64,000 nt of DNA, from the NCBI RefSeq assembly GCF_024832785.1, contig NZ_CP116615.1:1302001-1366000 (forward strand), written 5' to 3'. The stretch is from Fontisphaera persica (GTDB taxonomy: Bacteria > Verrucomicrobiota > Verrucomicrobiia > Limisphaerales > Fontisphaeraceae). The notes beneath the pieces are model-generated. The model did no database searches and was not told the DNA's origin. It was given only the letters and a program-made list of their open reading frames with translations. The translations under genes were made by a program, and so were the position numbers. Numbering within the stretch: the first letter of the stretch is position 1; every line of letters begins with the position of its first letter. Below, one piece after another: positions 55,801 to 64,000 of the stretch.

Positions 55801-56997
55801 TCAGTTGCCTCCGCCCCATTCGTATCCAAGGTAACCAGCGACAAACAGCCCGCCTCCGACCAATCCACTTTCCAGAAGTAGTCCTCCGGGAGTGATCCCG
55901 TAAGGATTGACCAGCGGATGCCTTAGACCTTGCAGGAGACTTCCGCTCGCACGCGTTTCTGCGATGGCCTCTTCGGCGAAGCGAAGAAGTTGGGAGTTGT
56001 CGTAGGCGAATTGACCCAAGTTCTGCCGGAATGTTGCAAGTGCTCCACCCCCCTTCGGGGTAAAAAATACCTGAATGCCTTCGTGCCGTAATACATAGGC
56101 TTGTTCAGCGTGAGTCAATCCGGGTCGCAGGAAGACCTTACCCTGCGGTGTAGTGTATCCGAGTTTGGTTGTGCCGATGAGGGATGCGTCCGTCGCCGGA
56201 AGCTTCAGTGCTCTTTCTGCGGTTTCGCTAAGTTTGGCGCCATAGTTGCCAACATACTTGCACAGCTTGGCCCCGTCACCCAGGAAAGGCACCATGCCCA
56301 CCGCGCTGATTCCCGCATTGCCCCATCCCCCTTCCATGGCATAAAGAAGGGCGTTCAAACCGTCGGCCAACGGGGTCGGCTCAATGACCCCTATCGCATC
56401 CAAGCCGGTGTGCCACCGCTCCTTGATTTCCTGCCATACCTCCCGGTCGAACACATACGTGGGCTCGCCCCAACCAAGGTGCACACGGCCAATCTTGATG
56501 CCCCAAAGCCCGTGCGGGTCCACGAAGTGGACCGGTTGGTTGTTCACCAGCCCATACAAGTTCAGTCCACCTCCTTCTCCAATTGGGTCGCGGCTGAGCC
56601 ACCTGCCAGTGTGGGGATGGTAGTAACGGTGGCCGTAGTAATAGAGGCCCGTCTCGTCATCGCAATGTTTCGTCGAAAACCGGAACGGATTCACTAACGC
56701 CACCGGACCAGTGGCCCCATCCCAGGCTTTGAGTGAACTGTTCCCCTCGGCGGGACGCCGAAGGGACATCCCGCTACAACGGGACGTGTGCTCCCCGTGA
56801 CCAACAACGTGCGCCAACCCCGTTTGCAAACCCCTCGAGGCCGACCCCGTCTCCTCCCGCGGCACATGCGCCCAAGTAGCGCCAGCAAATCCCAACAGGA
56901 AAAGCAGCGCTATCCCCAACCAAGGCTTTAGGCTCGCCCGAAGCAGACCATGTGGCTTTGACGATACGCCGCGGTGCATCACTTGATGCCATATCAT
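55801..56997 (-). CDS. Short RHS-core protein with signal anchor and variable C-terminal tail (toxin candidate)
   Basis: A 398-residue protein. An N-terminal hydrophobic segment (WLGIALLFLLGFAGATWA) suggests a signal or anchor. The RHS-associated core is present (about residues 103-165: GLYYYGHRYYHPHTGRWLSRDPIGEGGGLNLYGLVNNQPVHFVDPHGL), ending at the DPxGL cleavage motif. The long RHS repeat barrel that normally precedes this core is absent. The tail (about 165-398) has GWGNAGISAVGMVPFLGDGAKL, a pre-toxin-like stretch, then VLRHEGIQVFF and FAEEAIAET, resembling zincin metallopeptidase toxin domains but with HExxQ in place of HExxH. It is either a displaced toxin cassette or a remnant. The stop is followed after one base by the candidate immunity gene. 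Confidence 0.75.
   Translation of the reverse strand: MIWHQVMHRGVSSKPHGLLRASLKPWLGIALLFLLGFAGATWAHVPREETGSASRGLQTGLAHVVGHGEHTSRCSGMSLRRPAEGNSSLKAWDGATGPVALVNPFRFSTKHCDDETGLYYYGHRYYHPHTGRWLSRDPIGEGGGLNLYGLVNNQPVHFVDPHGLWGIKIGRVHLGWGEPTYVFDREVWQEIKERWHTGLDAIGVIEPTPLADGLNALLYAMEGGWGNAGISAVGMVPFLGDGAKLCKYVGNYGAKLSETAERALKLPATDASLIGTTKLGYTTPQGKVFLRPGLTHAEQAYVLRHEGIQVFFTPKGGGALATFRQNLGQFAYDNSQLLRFAEEAIAETRASGSLLQGLRHPLVNPYGITPGGLLLESGLVGGGLFVAGYLGYEWGGGN
56748..56784. repeat. Two short hairpins inside the RHS gene
   Basis: CGGCG-GGA-CGCCG (56748-56760) and TCCCG-CTACAA-CGGGA (56769-56784) lie between the signal segment and the RHS core. The encoded stretch is low-complexity and unlike RHS sequence, so a small palindromic repeat may have been inserted in frame. 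Confidence 0.5.
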
Positions 56998-57057
56998 GCA
57001 CCGCCTCCGAATGTCCAGCCAGTGGAATCTAACTTTCCGTCCGACTCGGAAGAAGGT

Positions 57058-58356
57058 TTAGGCCTTTTTACGGTAGGCCTCAGGGATGAAGGCGGGGCAC
57101 TTCTTTTCCACAAACAATGGTTTGAGGCGGGCAAAACGCGGCAAGCCATTTTCCAAGGGAACTCTAACCCATTCCTCGCCAATCAAAGGACGGGCATAAG
57201 CAAGGAAGTCGTCGGTGACATCAATTTTATTGGCAGCAATCCAATTTTTCGGAAAGAACCGTTCGCTGTTGGCCATCAGTTCCAAGGGCACTTTGTCGTA
57301 TCGGACTTTGTAAACCGGCCCCGGCTCCCGCAGGATGGTGGCCATGTAACCGTTGCCGTCGCGCATGGCGATTTCAGCGGCTTTGCGGCCGGATTCGTAT
57401 GCCTCTTTGAGGTCCACCGTGGAGGCCAGGACAATGGAATGGCGTTGGTCGGTGCCCGGCACCTGCCCGCGGGCCTTGCCCGTGGCGGCCAGCCCCTTGT
57501 GATTCAAGTAGGAGACAACAACTTGCTGGACAGTTTGGTCGCTGGCGCCGAAGTGGGTGTGGCCAAAGGCATCTTTTTGTGCGCCAATGTCTCCCACATC
57601 CAAACCTTCGCTGACCACGACGATGCAGCGGCCCGTTTTCTTGAGCTGATCGTTTACGTTGTCGGCCAGTTGCTCCAAGGTCAAGCCGGCCTCCGTCATG
57701 TAAATCTGCAGGGGAAGTTCCCGCTGGGGGTCTGCAAGGCGCGCGGCCGCCGGGATGAAGCCAATTTTGCGGCCCATGGCCTGTAGCACAAGCACGGGGT
57801 CGGCCGGGCAGGAGCCTGCGTTTTCTTCATTGGCGGCCAGGATGTTGCAGGCCCAATACCTGGCGGTGGAACCGTAACCCGGGGTGTGGTCCACCAACTT
57901 GAATTCGGCATCGCCTACATCGTTGTCTATGGTTTTGGGCACGCCTGTGGCGATCAAGTCCAAGCCGCGTTCAGCGGCAAGTTTGCTAATTTTATTGGCG
58001 GTATCCATCGAGTCATTCCCGCCGATGTAGAAGAAGTAACCGATGCGGTGCGCCTTGAAGACCTCAATCACGCGCTCGAAATCTTCCCGTTGCTTTTCCT
58101 TAAGTTTGTAGCGGCAGGTGCCGATGGCGCCTGCGGCTGGGGTGGTCTCCAAGAGCGCAATTTCTTTGGGGTCCTGGGCGCTAAGGTCTAAAAGTTCCTC
58201 TTTTAATGCGCCTTCGATGCCGTGCCAGCCACCATAGACACGGCCGAAGGTTTCAGGATGTTCGTGGCAAAAATCAATAACTCCACGCAGGGAATTGTTG
58301 ATGACGGCCGAAGGGCCGCCGGACTGGGCGATAAAAACGTTGGGCTTAGCGCTCAT
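57058..58356 (-). CDS. 6-phosphofructokinase family, PPi-dependent type
   Basis: A 432-residue phosphofructokinase-fold enzyme of glycolysis. IAQSGGPSAVINNSLRG is the N-terminal phosphate loop. The donor-site motif is GGNDSMDTA where ATP enzymes have GGDGS and PPi enzymes GGDD-type; PKTIDND has the Lys typical of PPi-using members. So a pyrophosphate-dependent, reversible enzyme is the best call, although the Asn in GGND is a variation. YGSTARYWACNILAANE and VLQAMGRKIGFIPAAARLA are also family hallmarks. It is transcribed divergently from nothing; the HzsA-like gene follows upstream on the same strand. Confidence 0.88.
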   Translation of the reverse strand: MSAKPNVFIAQSGGPSAVINNSLRGVIDFCHEHPETFGRVYGGWHGIEGALKEELLDLSAQDPKEIALLETTPAAGAIGTCRYKLKEKQREDFERVIEVFKAHRIGYFFYIGGNDSMDTANKISKLAAERGLDLIATGVPKTIDNDVGDAEFKLVDHTPGYGSTARYWACNILAANEENAGSCPADPVLVLQAMGRKIGFIPAAARLADPQRELPLQIYMTEAGLTLEQLADNVNDQLKKTGRCIVVVSEGLDVGDIGAQKDAFGHTHFGASDQTVQQVVVSYLNHKGLAATGKARGQVPGTDQRHSIVLASTVDLKEAYESGRKAAEIAMRDGNGYMATILREPGPVYKVRYDKVPLELMANSERFFPKNWIAANKIDVTDDFLAYARPLIGEEWVRVPLENGLPRFARLKPLFVEKKCPAFIPEAYRKKA

Positions 58357-58495
58357 AGTTCAATTTCTAATCGTTGGTGGGCGACAGCTTAAAGGAGCTA
58401 AGGCCCATGTCAACGCCAGCATGGGCGGCGAAGAAAAGACGGGCCAGACATTTGCACTCTACAGACGCACTTGGACGAGAATCCCCGGCCCTAAC

Positions 58496-60979
58496 CTATG
58501 GGGTTGGGGTATAATGCCAAAGCGAGCGCCAGTACTGCTGCTCCAAGGCGAAGAAATTCACTGGTTGCCCCGGGCTGTAATTCTCGGGAAGCATGCCAAA
58601 GCGTTTCATTTCCCGAATGAATTGACGGTTGGGCTGGAAGCCGGGAGTGCCGTAACGCGGCTCGGCTTCCAAAATGTTTTTGGCGTCCCGGATGGCTAAC
58701 AGCAGTTTGCGATAATCCGGATCCTGGGTGCTTTGGAAAACATCCCCACACCAGCCCCATCCGCCCGCCGATTTGGATAATGGAGCCAACAGCACCTTGG
58801 AAAGCTCGGGGCGCGAAAGGTTCAAGAGAATATCTGGCCCATAGCGGGCATAGGGGTCCCGGTCCGTGAGCAGGCGTTCATATTGTGCTGTGGGCCGATG
58901 GGCCTGTGCCCGGCGCTTATCTATGTCGTAATGGGTGGGATTAATGGGCAAGCCATTGGGCTGACCGTTATGGCAACCTCCGCAGCGGGAATGCTGAATG
59001 GGAGCGAGTGCGCTCAAGGCCACTCCTGCCGCACGACCGGCCAGTTGCTGCTGTTTTTCATTGCGCAAGGCTGCATAAGAGCCGGCATAAGGCGCGGCAC
59101 TTTCAATCCACAGCCAGAGCATGCGCCACTCGCGTTCGGTATAGCGCGCCCCGTAATGCGAACCATCGCCCAGTTTAAGCAGGCGGCTGGCGGAGCTGCC
59201 CAAGGAGCGGGGGGGCTGATTTCCCAGGCCGTTGCGTCCATCAGCCACCAGTTTGTGCATGATTATGGTGAAATAACTGTGCGAGAAGTGGGGTCCCAGA
59301 TCACCCGTTAAAATGATCTTGCCTTCTGGTTTTTGGGGGTTGTGGCAAGGCACGCAGGCACGGTCAAGCACGGGCTGCACGTCCCGGTGCAGATCAATCA
59401 CGTCCGGGTACCCGGCAAATGGCTCAATGGTGCTTGGCGCCCGGCGTAAGGCTTGCAGGGCCGGCCCGGGCCGAGATTCGCGCGGCGTTTGAGCGCGAGG
59501 TTCATGACAACCAGCGCAGCTCATGGTTTCTCCTGGCATCAAGCTGGTGAAACTTTGCATACGTTTCACCGAAAGGTCGTGTTCATCCAGCGCCACAAAG
59601 AATATCTGGCGGTTGGCGGGCATCTCAAAATACGCCGAGCCGTCCGGCTCCACCGGCACGGTGCCAAGCACACGCTCCAGCGTAAAGGTGCCCAGAAATG
59701 AGGTAAGGTCCGGTCCGCCGCTGAAATTGACGGGCTTGGGAAGGGATTCCAACAGCAAAAGCTTTTTGATTTCGCCGCGCTTCACGCCGGTGAGGTTTCG
59801 GCTTTGATAAACATCAGCCAGGATCATGCGGCCGGTGTGGGAGGCAGGCACCGTGCGATGGGGAATCACCGGTTCCCGCGGCCTGGCCAGAATCGGCCTG
59901 GGCTCGTGCAAGGGTTCATTGGCCGAATGCGTGAAAATGGTTTCGACGGCCCCTGAGCCATCAAGGAGCACAATCTTGTTGTCCTGCGCGGCGATGACAC
60001 AGTTTTCGGCAAAGGGGAATGGGTCACGAATATGTTTCCCTTTGTGCAGCGGCACCGCTGCTGCCTTGCTGTCTGGGCCAAGTTGCGGCGAAACCAGTGT
60101 AGCGATGCCGGCGTGCTCATTCACCCCATGACCGGGCGAGAAACAGGCCACCACCTTGTCTGAACCGGGCACGGGCTTGGCGTCAATCATGACGATCCAC
60201 GAGTGCATGTTGCCGTAATACACCATGGCGCCGGTGCCATCGGGATTCATGACCCAGAGGTGGTGGTACTCCACCTGGCTGCGGTCCACGTATTCCCAGC
60301 GGGTATATAAAATGCGTCCATCGGGCATAACCCAGGGGGTGTTGTCATGCTCGGTATTGGCGCTGACCTGGGTGATGCGCTGACCATTGGCATCGCAGCG
60401 GAACATGATGCCCACCTGGGTCATCCAACAATTGACCCAGCGTTTGCCCCGCGTGGAAACAAACAGAATATCTCCGTCCGGCAAATACGTGGCCTCATAA
60501 TCATCGTAGGGGCCATGCGTAATTTGCCGCAGTCCGCTGCCGTCGGTGTTAATCTCGTAAAGGTGATAATAATCCGTGCCGCTGGGCCGATAAGAAAACA
60601 GGATTTTTTTGCCGTCATAATGCACTTGCGGGTCGCGCACCGAACCCCCCTGGGCATCTAACAACACCGTTACCTGACCTGTGCGAAGATTCCATTTGCA
60701 AAGCTTGCCAATATCGGGCGCGCCGTTGCCGGCGTAGGCCTTCTTGTTTTCATCGTCGCAATAATAACCGATGTTGGCATACCAATGGGAATCGTCATAG
60801 CGGGCACGGGTAACGTAGATTATTTCTTCCACTACCCGCATGGGGCCTGCCTGAGCCTTGGTCAAAAGATTGGCCGCTGGCTTGCCGGCAGCGGCCGGCG
60901 TGGCCGCTGGAGCAGACCACAACCCTTGGGCACAAACCACCCCACACGCTGCCGCAACGGCAAGCCATCTGGCTTTCAT
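58496..60979 (-). CDS. PD40 beta-propeller / HzsA-like protein with c-type haem motifs
   Basis: An 827-residue exported protein; the start at 60979 (MKARWLAVAAACGVVCAQGLWSAPA) gives a signal peptide. The first half has TolB/PD40-type propeller repeats (YNHLYEIN-like TDYYHLYEINTDGSGLRQIT, DIL FVST, HHLWVMNPDGTGAMVYYGN). The second half matches the region shared with the hydrazine synthase alpha subunit, with CxxCH haem motifs CAGCH, CVPCH and CGGCH. Such proteins are widespread in Planctomycetota and Verrucomicrobiota and do not imply anammox. Electron-transfer or sensing at the envelope is plausible; the substrate is unknown. Confidence 0.85.
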   Translation of the reverse strand: MKARWLAVAAACGVVCAQGLWSAPAATPAAAGKPAANLLTKAQAGPMRVVEEIIYVTRARYDDSHWYANIGYYCDDENKKAYAGNGAPDIGKLCKWNLRTGQVTVLLDAQGGSVRDPQVHYDGKKILFSYRPSGTDYYHLYEINTDGSGLRQITHGPYDDYEATYLPDGDILFVSTRGKRWVNCWMTQVGIMFRCDANGQRITQVSANTEHDNTPWVMPDGRILYTRWEYVDRSQVEYHHLWVMNPDGTGAMVYYGNMHSWIVMIDAKPVPGSDKVVACFSPGHGVNEHAGIATLVSPQLGPDSKAAAVPLHKGKHIRDPFPFAENCVIAAQDNKIVLLDGSGAVETIFTHSANEPLHEPRPILARPREPVIPHRTVPASHTGRMILADVYQSRNLTGVKRGEIKKLLLLESLPKPVNFSGGPDLTSFLGTFTLERVLGTVPVEPDGSAYFEMPANRQIFFVALDEHDLSVKRMQSFTSLMPGETMSCAGCHEPRAQTPRESRPGPALQALRRAPSTIEPFAGYPDVIDLHRDVQPVLDRACVPCHNPQKPEGKIILTGDLGPHFSHSYFTIIMHKLVADGRNGLGNQPPRSLGSSASRLLKLGDGSHYGARYTEREWRMLWLWIESAAPYAGSYAALRNEKQQQLAGRAAGVALSALAPIQHSRCGGCHNGQPNGLPINPTHYDIDKRRAQAHRPTAQYERLLTDRDPYARYGPDILLNLSRPELSKVLLAPLSKSAGGWGWCGDVFQSTQDPDYRKLLLAIRDAKNILEAEPRYGTPGFQPNRQFIREMKRFGMLPENYSPGQPVNFFALEQQYWRSLWHYTPTP

Positions 60980-61223
60980 ACCATTAAGCGTACTTTTCCA
61001 ATAGACGCTGGGCAAGTTATCAATCTTCACTTGATTCAAGAATTAAGACCGCCTGAAGATTACTGACCACCCACCTGGCGGTGATAAGAGCGTTTGGGCA
61101 CCGCCCGGGCTGGTTGCCGACCTAAGCAAATGCCGGGAGAATATAAATCTAATGGTTGATGATTCGGTGGCACTTTATATCTTGGGCCACGTGATTTTCA
61201 GAAACGAAAACTGGGTATCGGGA

Positions 61224-62429
61224 ATGCTATTGCAGCGCTTCTGCAAGATAATCCTGATTGCAACATGCATGGCGGGGTTTTATTCGCCCCAGGCGTTTGC
61301 CGCCACGTTTGCGAAATCTCCCCCGCAGACGCAGGGACAAGGGGCCAATGGAATACGGAAAGAAACGGTGCGCGCGGTGGACGCAACCAAGTATCGGGAC
61401 CCGCTGAAACAGCCATTTCATGAGCGAAGCATTTGGAATATGCCCATCGGCCGGGAAGCCGTTTATGTGCCTGCCAATATTCAAAAAGCCACCGCCGCCG
61501 GCATGACCATTGATGAGGATTTGATTGTGCTAACTCCTCAGGCGCCTTTGTTGGAAATATATCGCAACAATGCCGGCTGGAATCGGCAGCGGAGCCGCTG
61601 CACCATTGACGGCGAATTGTTATTCAAAGCACCCATCCCGGATACCTTTATCGTTAGTCCAGACACTTGGGACGGCGCTACGCCAAACTCTGGCTTGGCG
61701 GTATTGATGCCGGACGGGCGCACGCTCAAACAAACCCAGCCATTTGCCCGGTGTGAGGTGAAATATGGCACAAGCCGGTACGTTTTTGGAGATGAGGACC
61801 TTTACGGCATGGGCTACTACGGGGCACATGGCGGTTCAGGGCTTTCGTGCATTGGCGGCACCTTGCGCGTGGGCGAGCTGGTGCCGGGGGCCGGTCCGAT
61901 ACGCCACGCACTCAAAGTCAACCTCTATGCGGCCCGTAACTTGTATTACGACGAGGAGACACGCGGTTTTCGCTGGCCGGCCCGAAAAGCGGATGGCTAT
62001 GCCGCCAATAATTATGGCACCAAAGGCACACCGCCCAAGGCCTGCCGCATGGGGGCTTTGCTTGCGCTGCCTCCGCACTTGACGGATGAGGCTCTGGGAC
62101 TGGAAACAGAACCGGCACGGCGACTGGCCCAGGCACTGCGGGACTATGGCGCTTACATCGTGGACGATACGGCCTGGGATGTTTACGCTTTGGTCACGGA
62201 ATGGGGGCCAGCCGGGCGGGTCAAGGATGAATTCAAAAAAGCTTGGGGATTCGAGATAAACCCCGCCCATCGGAATAACCCATGGTCACGGGATATGGAC
62301 CGTCTGTTTACGAATTTGCACGTCGTGGACAACAATGGCCCGGACCGCATCGGCGGCGGCGGCGAGCCGCGAGTGCCCTTGGCGCCGCCCCTGGCCCCAC
62401 CCGGCCAGCGCCAACAAGATTACCGCTGA
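61224..62429 (+). CDS. Secreted protein of unknown function
   Basis: A 401-residue exported protein; the start at 61224 (MLLQRFCKIILIATCMAGFYSPQAFA) gives a signal peptide. The mature part begins PFHERSIWNMPIGREAVYVP. It contains SGLAVLMPDGRTLKQTQPFARCEV, YYGAHGGSGLSCIGGTLRVGEL and FRWPARKADGYA, then LGLETEPARRLAQALRDYGAYIVDD. The same order of motifs occurs, as I recall it, in secreted proteins of Actinomycetota with no assigned function. No catalytic motif is recognised. The C-terminus is a Pro-rich tail. It is divergent from the HzsA-like gene and its last 10 bases overlap the aminotransferase gene. Confidence 0.75.
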   Translation: MLLQRFCKIILIATCMAGFYSPQAFAATFAKSPPQTQGQGANGIRKETVRAVDATKYRDPLKQPFHERSIWNMPIGREAVYVPANIQKATAAGMTIDEDLIVLTPQAPLLEIYRNNAGWNRQRSRCTIDGELLFKAPIPDTFIVSPDTWDGATPNSGLAVLMPDGRTLKQTQPFARCEVKYGTSRYVFGDEDLYGMGYYGAHGGSGLSCIGGTLRVGELVPGAGPIRHALKVNLYAARNLYYDEETRGFRWPARKADGYAANNYGTKGTPPKACRMGALLALPPHLTDEALGLETEPARRLAQALRDYGAYIVDDTAWDVYALVTEWGPAGRVKDEFKKAWGFEINPAHRNNPWSRDMDRLFTNLHVVDNNGPDRIGGGGEPRVPLAPPLAPPGQRQQDYR

Positions 62430-63706
62430 TTTTGGGCTGCTTCGTCGGCGATGATTTCAACGGCCTCCCGCACCACATTTTCATGGCCCGAGTAATTAAT
62501 GCGCAAACATTGATGGCGATGCGTCCAATTCTCTTCGAGGCCATAGAAAAAATATTCACCCGGCACCGTTAAAACCTTGCGCTCCTTGAGGCGCTGGCAG
62601 AACTCACGGCTCGAAATTTTTAATTCAGGCAGCCAAAGCCAATGAAAAAAAGCGCCTTCATCCGCGTGCATCGCCCAAGGGACCCGTGCACGCTCAAAAG
62701 CGGCGTGCAACCATTCGCGGGCTTTCAATCGCCGGGCATTGTAGAACGGCTGCAACCAGCGAGGCCCAATCTCCAAAATGCTGCCATCTTCAATCCAAGG
62801 AAGGACCATTTGCTGTCCCAACGTAGGATTGGCCAGCCCGGCCACGGCCGTCAAGGAAGCCACGGCTGCGGTCACCTCGGCGGGGCCTACCACGATTCCC
62901 GTGCGCGTGCCTGGCAGGCCAATCTTGGAAAGGCTGAAAAGGAGGATGAAATGCGGGGCATATACGGGTTGGATGGAAGTATAAACAATGGCGGGGAATG
63001 GCACACCGTAGGCCTGGTCCAGTATGATGGGGATGCCAAATTGGGAGGCCAAGCCGGATAACGCCCGGATTTCGTCATCAGCCAGGACGTTTCCGGAGGG
63101 ATTGGTGGGCCGAGAAATCAGCATGGCGGCAATGTCGCCCTGGCGCAGGCGCTCCTCCACCACGGCTAAGTCTATGTGATATTTGAAGAGATGACGATTG
63201 GGACCCTCTATCCATTCCAGCTTGGGGCGGCAGGCAACAAAAATATCCGGCTCCAACCCCTGGTCCGCATACCCAAGATACTCAGGACAAAGGGGAAGCA
63301 GGATTTTTCTTTGTTTTCCCGCCCTGTCCTGTCCGGCAAAAAGATTGATAAGGAAAAAGGTGGCACATTGGCTGCCCGGGGTGATGGCCACATGCTCCGG
63401 CTGCACCGGCCAACCATAAGTACGGCGCAGCAGGGCGGCAAAAGCCTCAATGAATCGGGGATGTCCACGAGGGGGATCGTAATTACCCAGCATGGCGGCC
63501 ACCGTTTCCGGTTCTTCAAGCATTTGTTTGAGCCGCTGCCGGGCAGCTTGAGTAAATTCGGGCACCATGGCCGGATTCCCGCCGCCCAACATGCGCATGT
63601 CTGGATCCACGGTTAGCGCGTGCCCCAAGTCTTCCATTAACTCCCAGATGCCGGTGGCTTGAGATAACTTGGCCCCTACGCGGGTAATCACGTCAGGATT
63701 GAGCAT
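62420..63706 (-). CDS. avtA: Valine-pyruvate aminotransferase-like (AvtA) class I/II aminotransferase
   Basis: A 428-residue PLP enzyme. The start at 63706 gives MLNPDVITRVGAKLSQATGIWELMEDLGHAL, close to AvtA, where GIxxLMxDLG is typical. The PLP Lys lies in LLFSLSKIGLPGTRTGIVVG. Conserved Asn/Pro (SRPTNPSGNVL) and Arg (CLRINYSG) motifs are present. AvtA makes valine from 2-ketoisovalerate using alanine. It is 4 bases downstream of the gene that runs off the window edge, suggesting an operon. Confidence 0.88.
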   Translation of the reverse strand: MLNPDVITRVGAKLSQATGIWELMEDLGHALTVDPDMRMLGGGNPAMVPEFTQAARQRLKQMLEEPETVAAMLGNYDPPRGHPRFIEAFAALLRRTYGWPVQPEHVAITPGSQCATFFLINLFAGQDRAGKQRKILLPLCPEYLGYADQGLEPDIFVACRPKLEWIEGPNRHLFKYHIDLAVVEERLRQGDIAAMLISRPTNPSGNVLADDEIRALSGLASQFGIPIILDQAYGVPFPAIVYTSIQPVYAPHFILLFSLSKIGLPGTRTGIVVGPAEVTAAVASLTAVAGLANPTLGQQMVLPWIEDGSILEIGPRWLQPFYNARRLKAREWLHAAFERARVPWAMHADEGAFFHWLWLPELKISSREFCQRLKERKVLTVPGEYFFYGLEENWTHRHQCLRINYSGHENVVREAVEIIADEAAQNQR

Positions 63707-63710
63707 AGAG

Positions 63711-64000
63711 TCACGGGAATTGCACTTCGAGGATAGCGGGACCCTGGACCTGCAATGCCATCCATCCTTGCGCATGGCCCACCTCGTGCGGCGGCTGCAA
63801 CGGCAAATCCCGGCCGTTGAGTTTCAATCGGGGCGTGGCAGACAGGCCGCTCAGCAGCACAAAATAAGGCTGGGAGGGCCAGCCCATGACTTGGAAACGG
63901 GCGGACTGCGCGTTTTCCTGCTGGATGCGAATGTGGCCGGGAGCATGCACGTTGAAACCCGCGCGGCGGAAACGCTTAAAATCCCATAATGGAACTTGTG
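63711..64000 (-). CDS. 3' end of an unidentified protein, 5' end outside the window
   Basis: The frame is open to base 64000, so only the C-terminal 95 residues are seen (WDFKRFRRAGFNVHAPGHIRIQQENAQSARFQVMGWPS...). The tail is beta-rich (YFVLLSGLSATPRLKLNGRDLPL, MALQVQGPAILEVQF) like the C-terminal sandwich of a glycoside hydrolase or similar enzyme. Identity cannot be given from this fragment. It sits just upstream of avtA on the same strand. Confidence 0.65.
   Translation of the reverse strand, partial: QVPLWDFKRFRRAGFNVHAPGHIRIQQENAQSARFQVMGWPSQPYFVLLSGLSATPRLKLNGRDLPLQPPHEVGHAQGWMALQVQGPAILEVQFP

Noticed and set aside
1-64000. CRISPR arrays, rRNA operons, prophage or replication origin
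   Set aside because: No regularly spaced repeats, rRNA sequences, phage structural genes or dnaA-type boxes were seen.

Overview
The window is a gene-dense, moderately GC-rich bacterial chromosome segment with about 45 genes. Most look like single-copy housekeeping or accessory genes. Several features fit the Planctomycetota-Verrucomicrobiota-Chlamydiota group, most likely Verrucomicrobiota: a twin-arginine Gfo/Idh/MocA oxidoreductase, a giant lamin-tail/CotH/FG-GAP secreted protein, a PD40 + c-type haem protein of the HzsA-like type, a long-form IspH, a SufT-type protein, a PPi-type phosphofructokinase and a secreted ankyrin protein. That placement is an inference from gene content; no rRNA is present.

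Layout. 1-3.0 kb: 3' part of rsgA, a small unknown gene, and a secreted oxidoreductase. 3.1-8.2 kb: a molybdenum-hydroxylase operon on the minus strand (Fe-S subunit, Mo subunit, XdhC, MocA), every junction overlapping by 4 bases. Upstream of it lies a tandem DUF2249 gene. Both transcription units have an FNR/DNR-like box in front. 8.2-12.3 kb: a glycosyltransferase, a small membrane protein and a 990-residue hybrid histidine kinase. 12.5-19.4 kb: an OPT transporter, then a minus-strand cluster ispH-dgt-nuoA-phosphohexomutase (nuoA lacks its usual nuo partners), and tRNA-Pro(UGG). 19.4-23.2 kb: a HemQ/chlorite-dismutase-family protein, a small receiver-like protein, a dolichol-phosphate-mannose-synthase-like enzyme and a secreted ankyrin protein. 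23.27-24.49 kb: an insertion sequence with a 15-bp target duplication, imperfect terminal inverted repeats, a frameshifted transposase and a perfect 34-bp palindrome. 24.5-34.6 kb: lepA-lepB, a POT/MFS transporter, an amidohydrolase and smc. 34.6-45.0 kb: one gene for a secreted protein of about 3461 residues. 45.3-49.0 kb: sufT, an AI-2E-type transporter and an ETF-quinone-oxidoreductase-like flavoprotein. 49.0-54.3 kb: an Mla-type lipid transport operon (permease, ATPase, MCE protein) continuing into a PIN-TRAM protein, a DUF2007 protein and a GlcD-like oxidase. 54.5-57.0 kb: an FHA-cyclase protein and a short RHS-core protein with a variable C-terminal tail followed by a 66-codon gene (candidate toxin-immunity pair). 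57-64 kb: PPi-phosphofructokinase, the HzsA-like protein, an unknown secreted protein, AvtA-type aminotransferase and the 3' end of another gene.

The observations most worth a second look are the paired FNR/DNR-like boxes (one fits a class II promoter and a leaderless DUF2249 mRNA), the signal-peptide mini-RHS protein with an HExxQ zincin-like tail and a coupled small gene, the freshly inserted but frameshifted IS with its hairpin, and the giant CotH/LTD protein.
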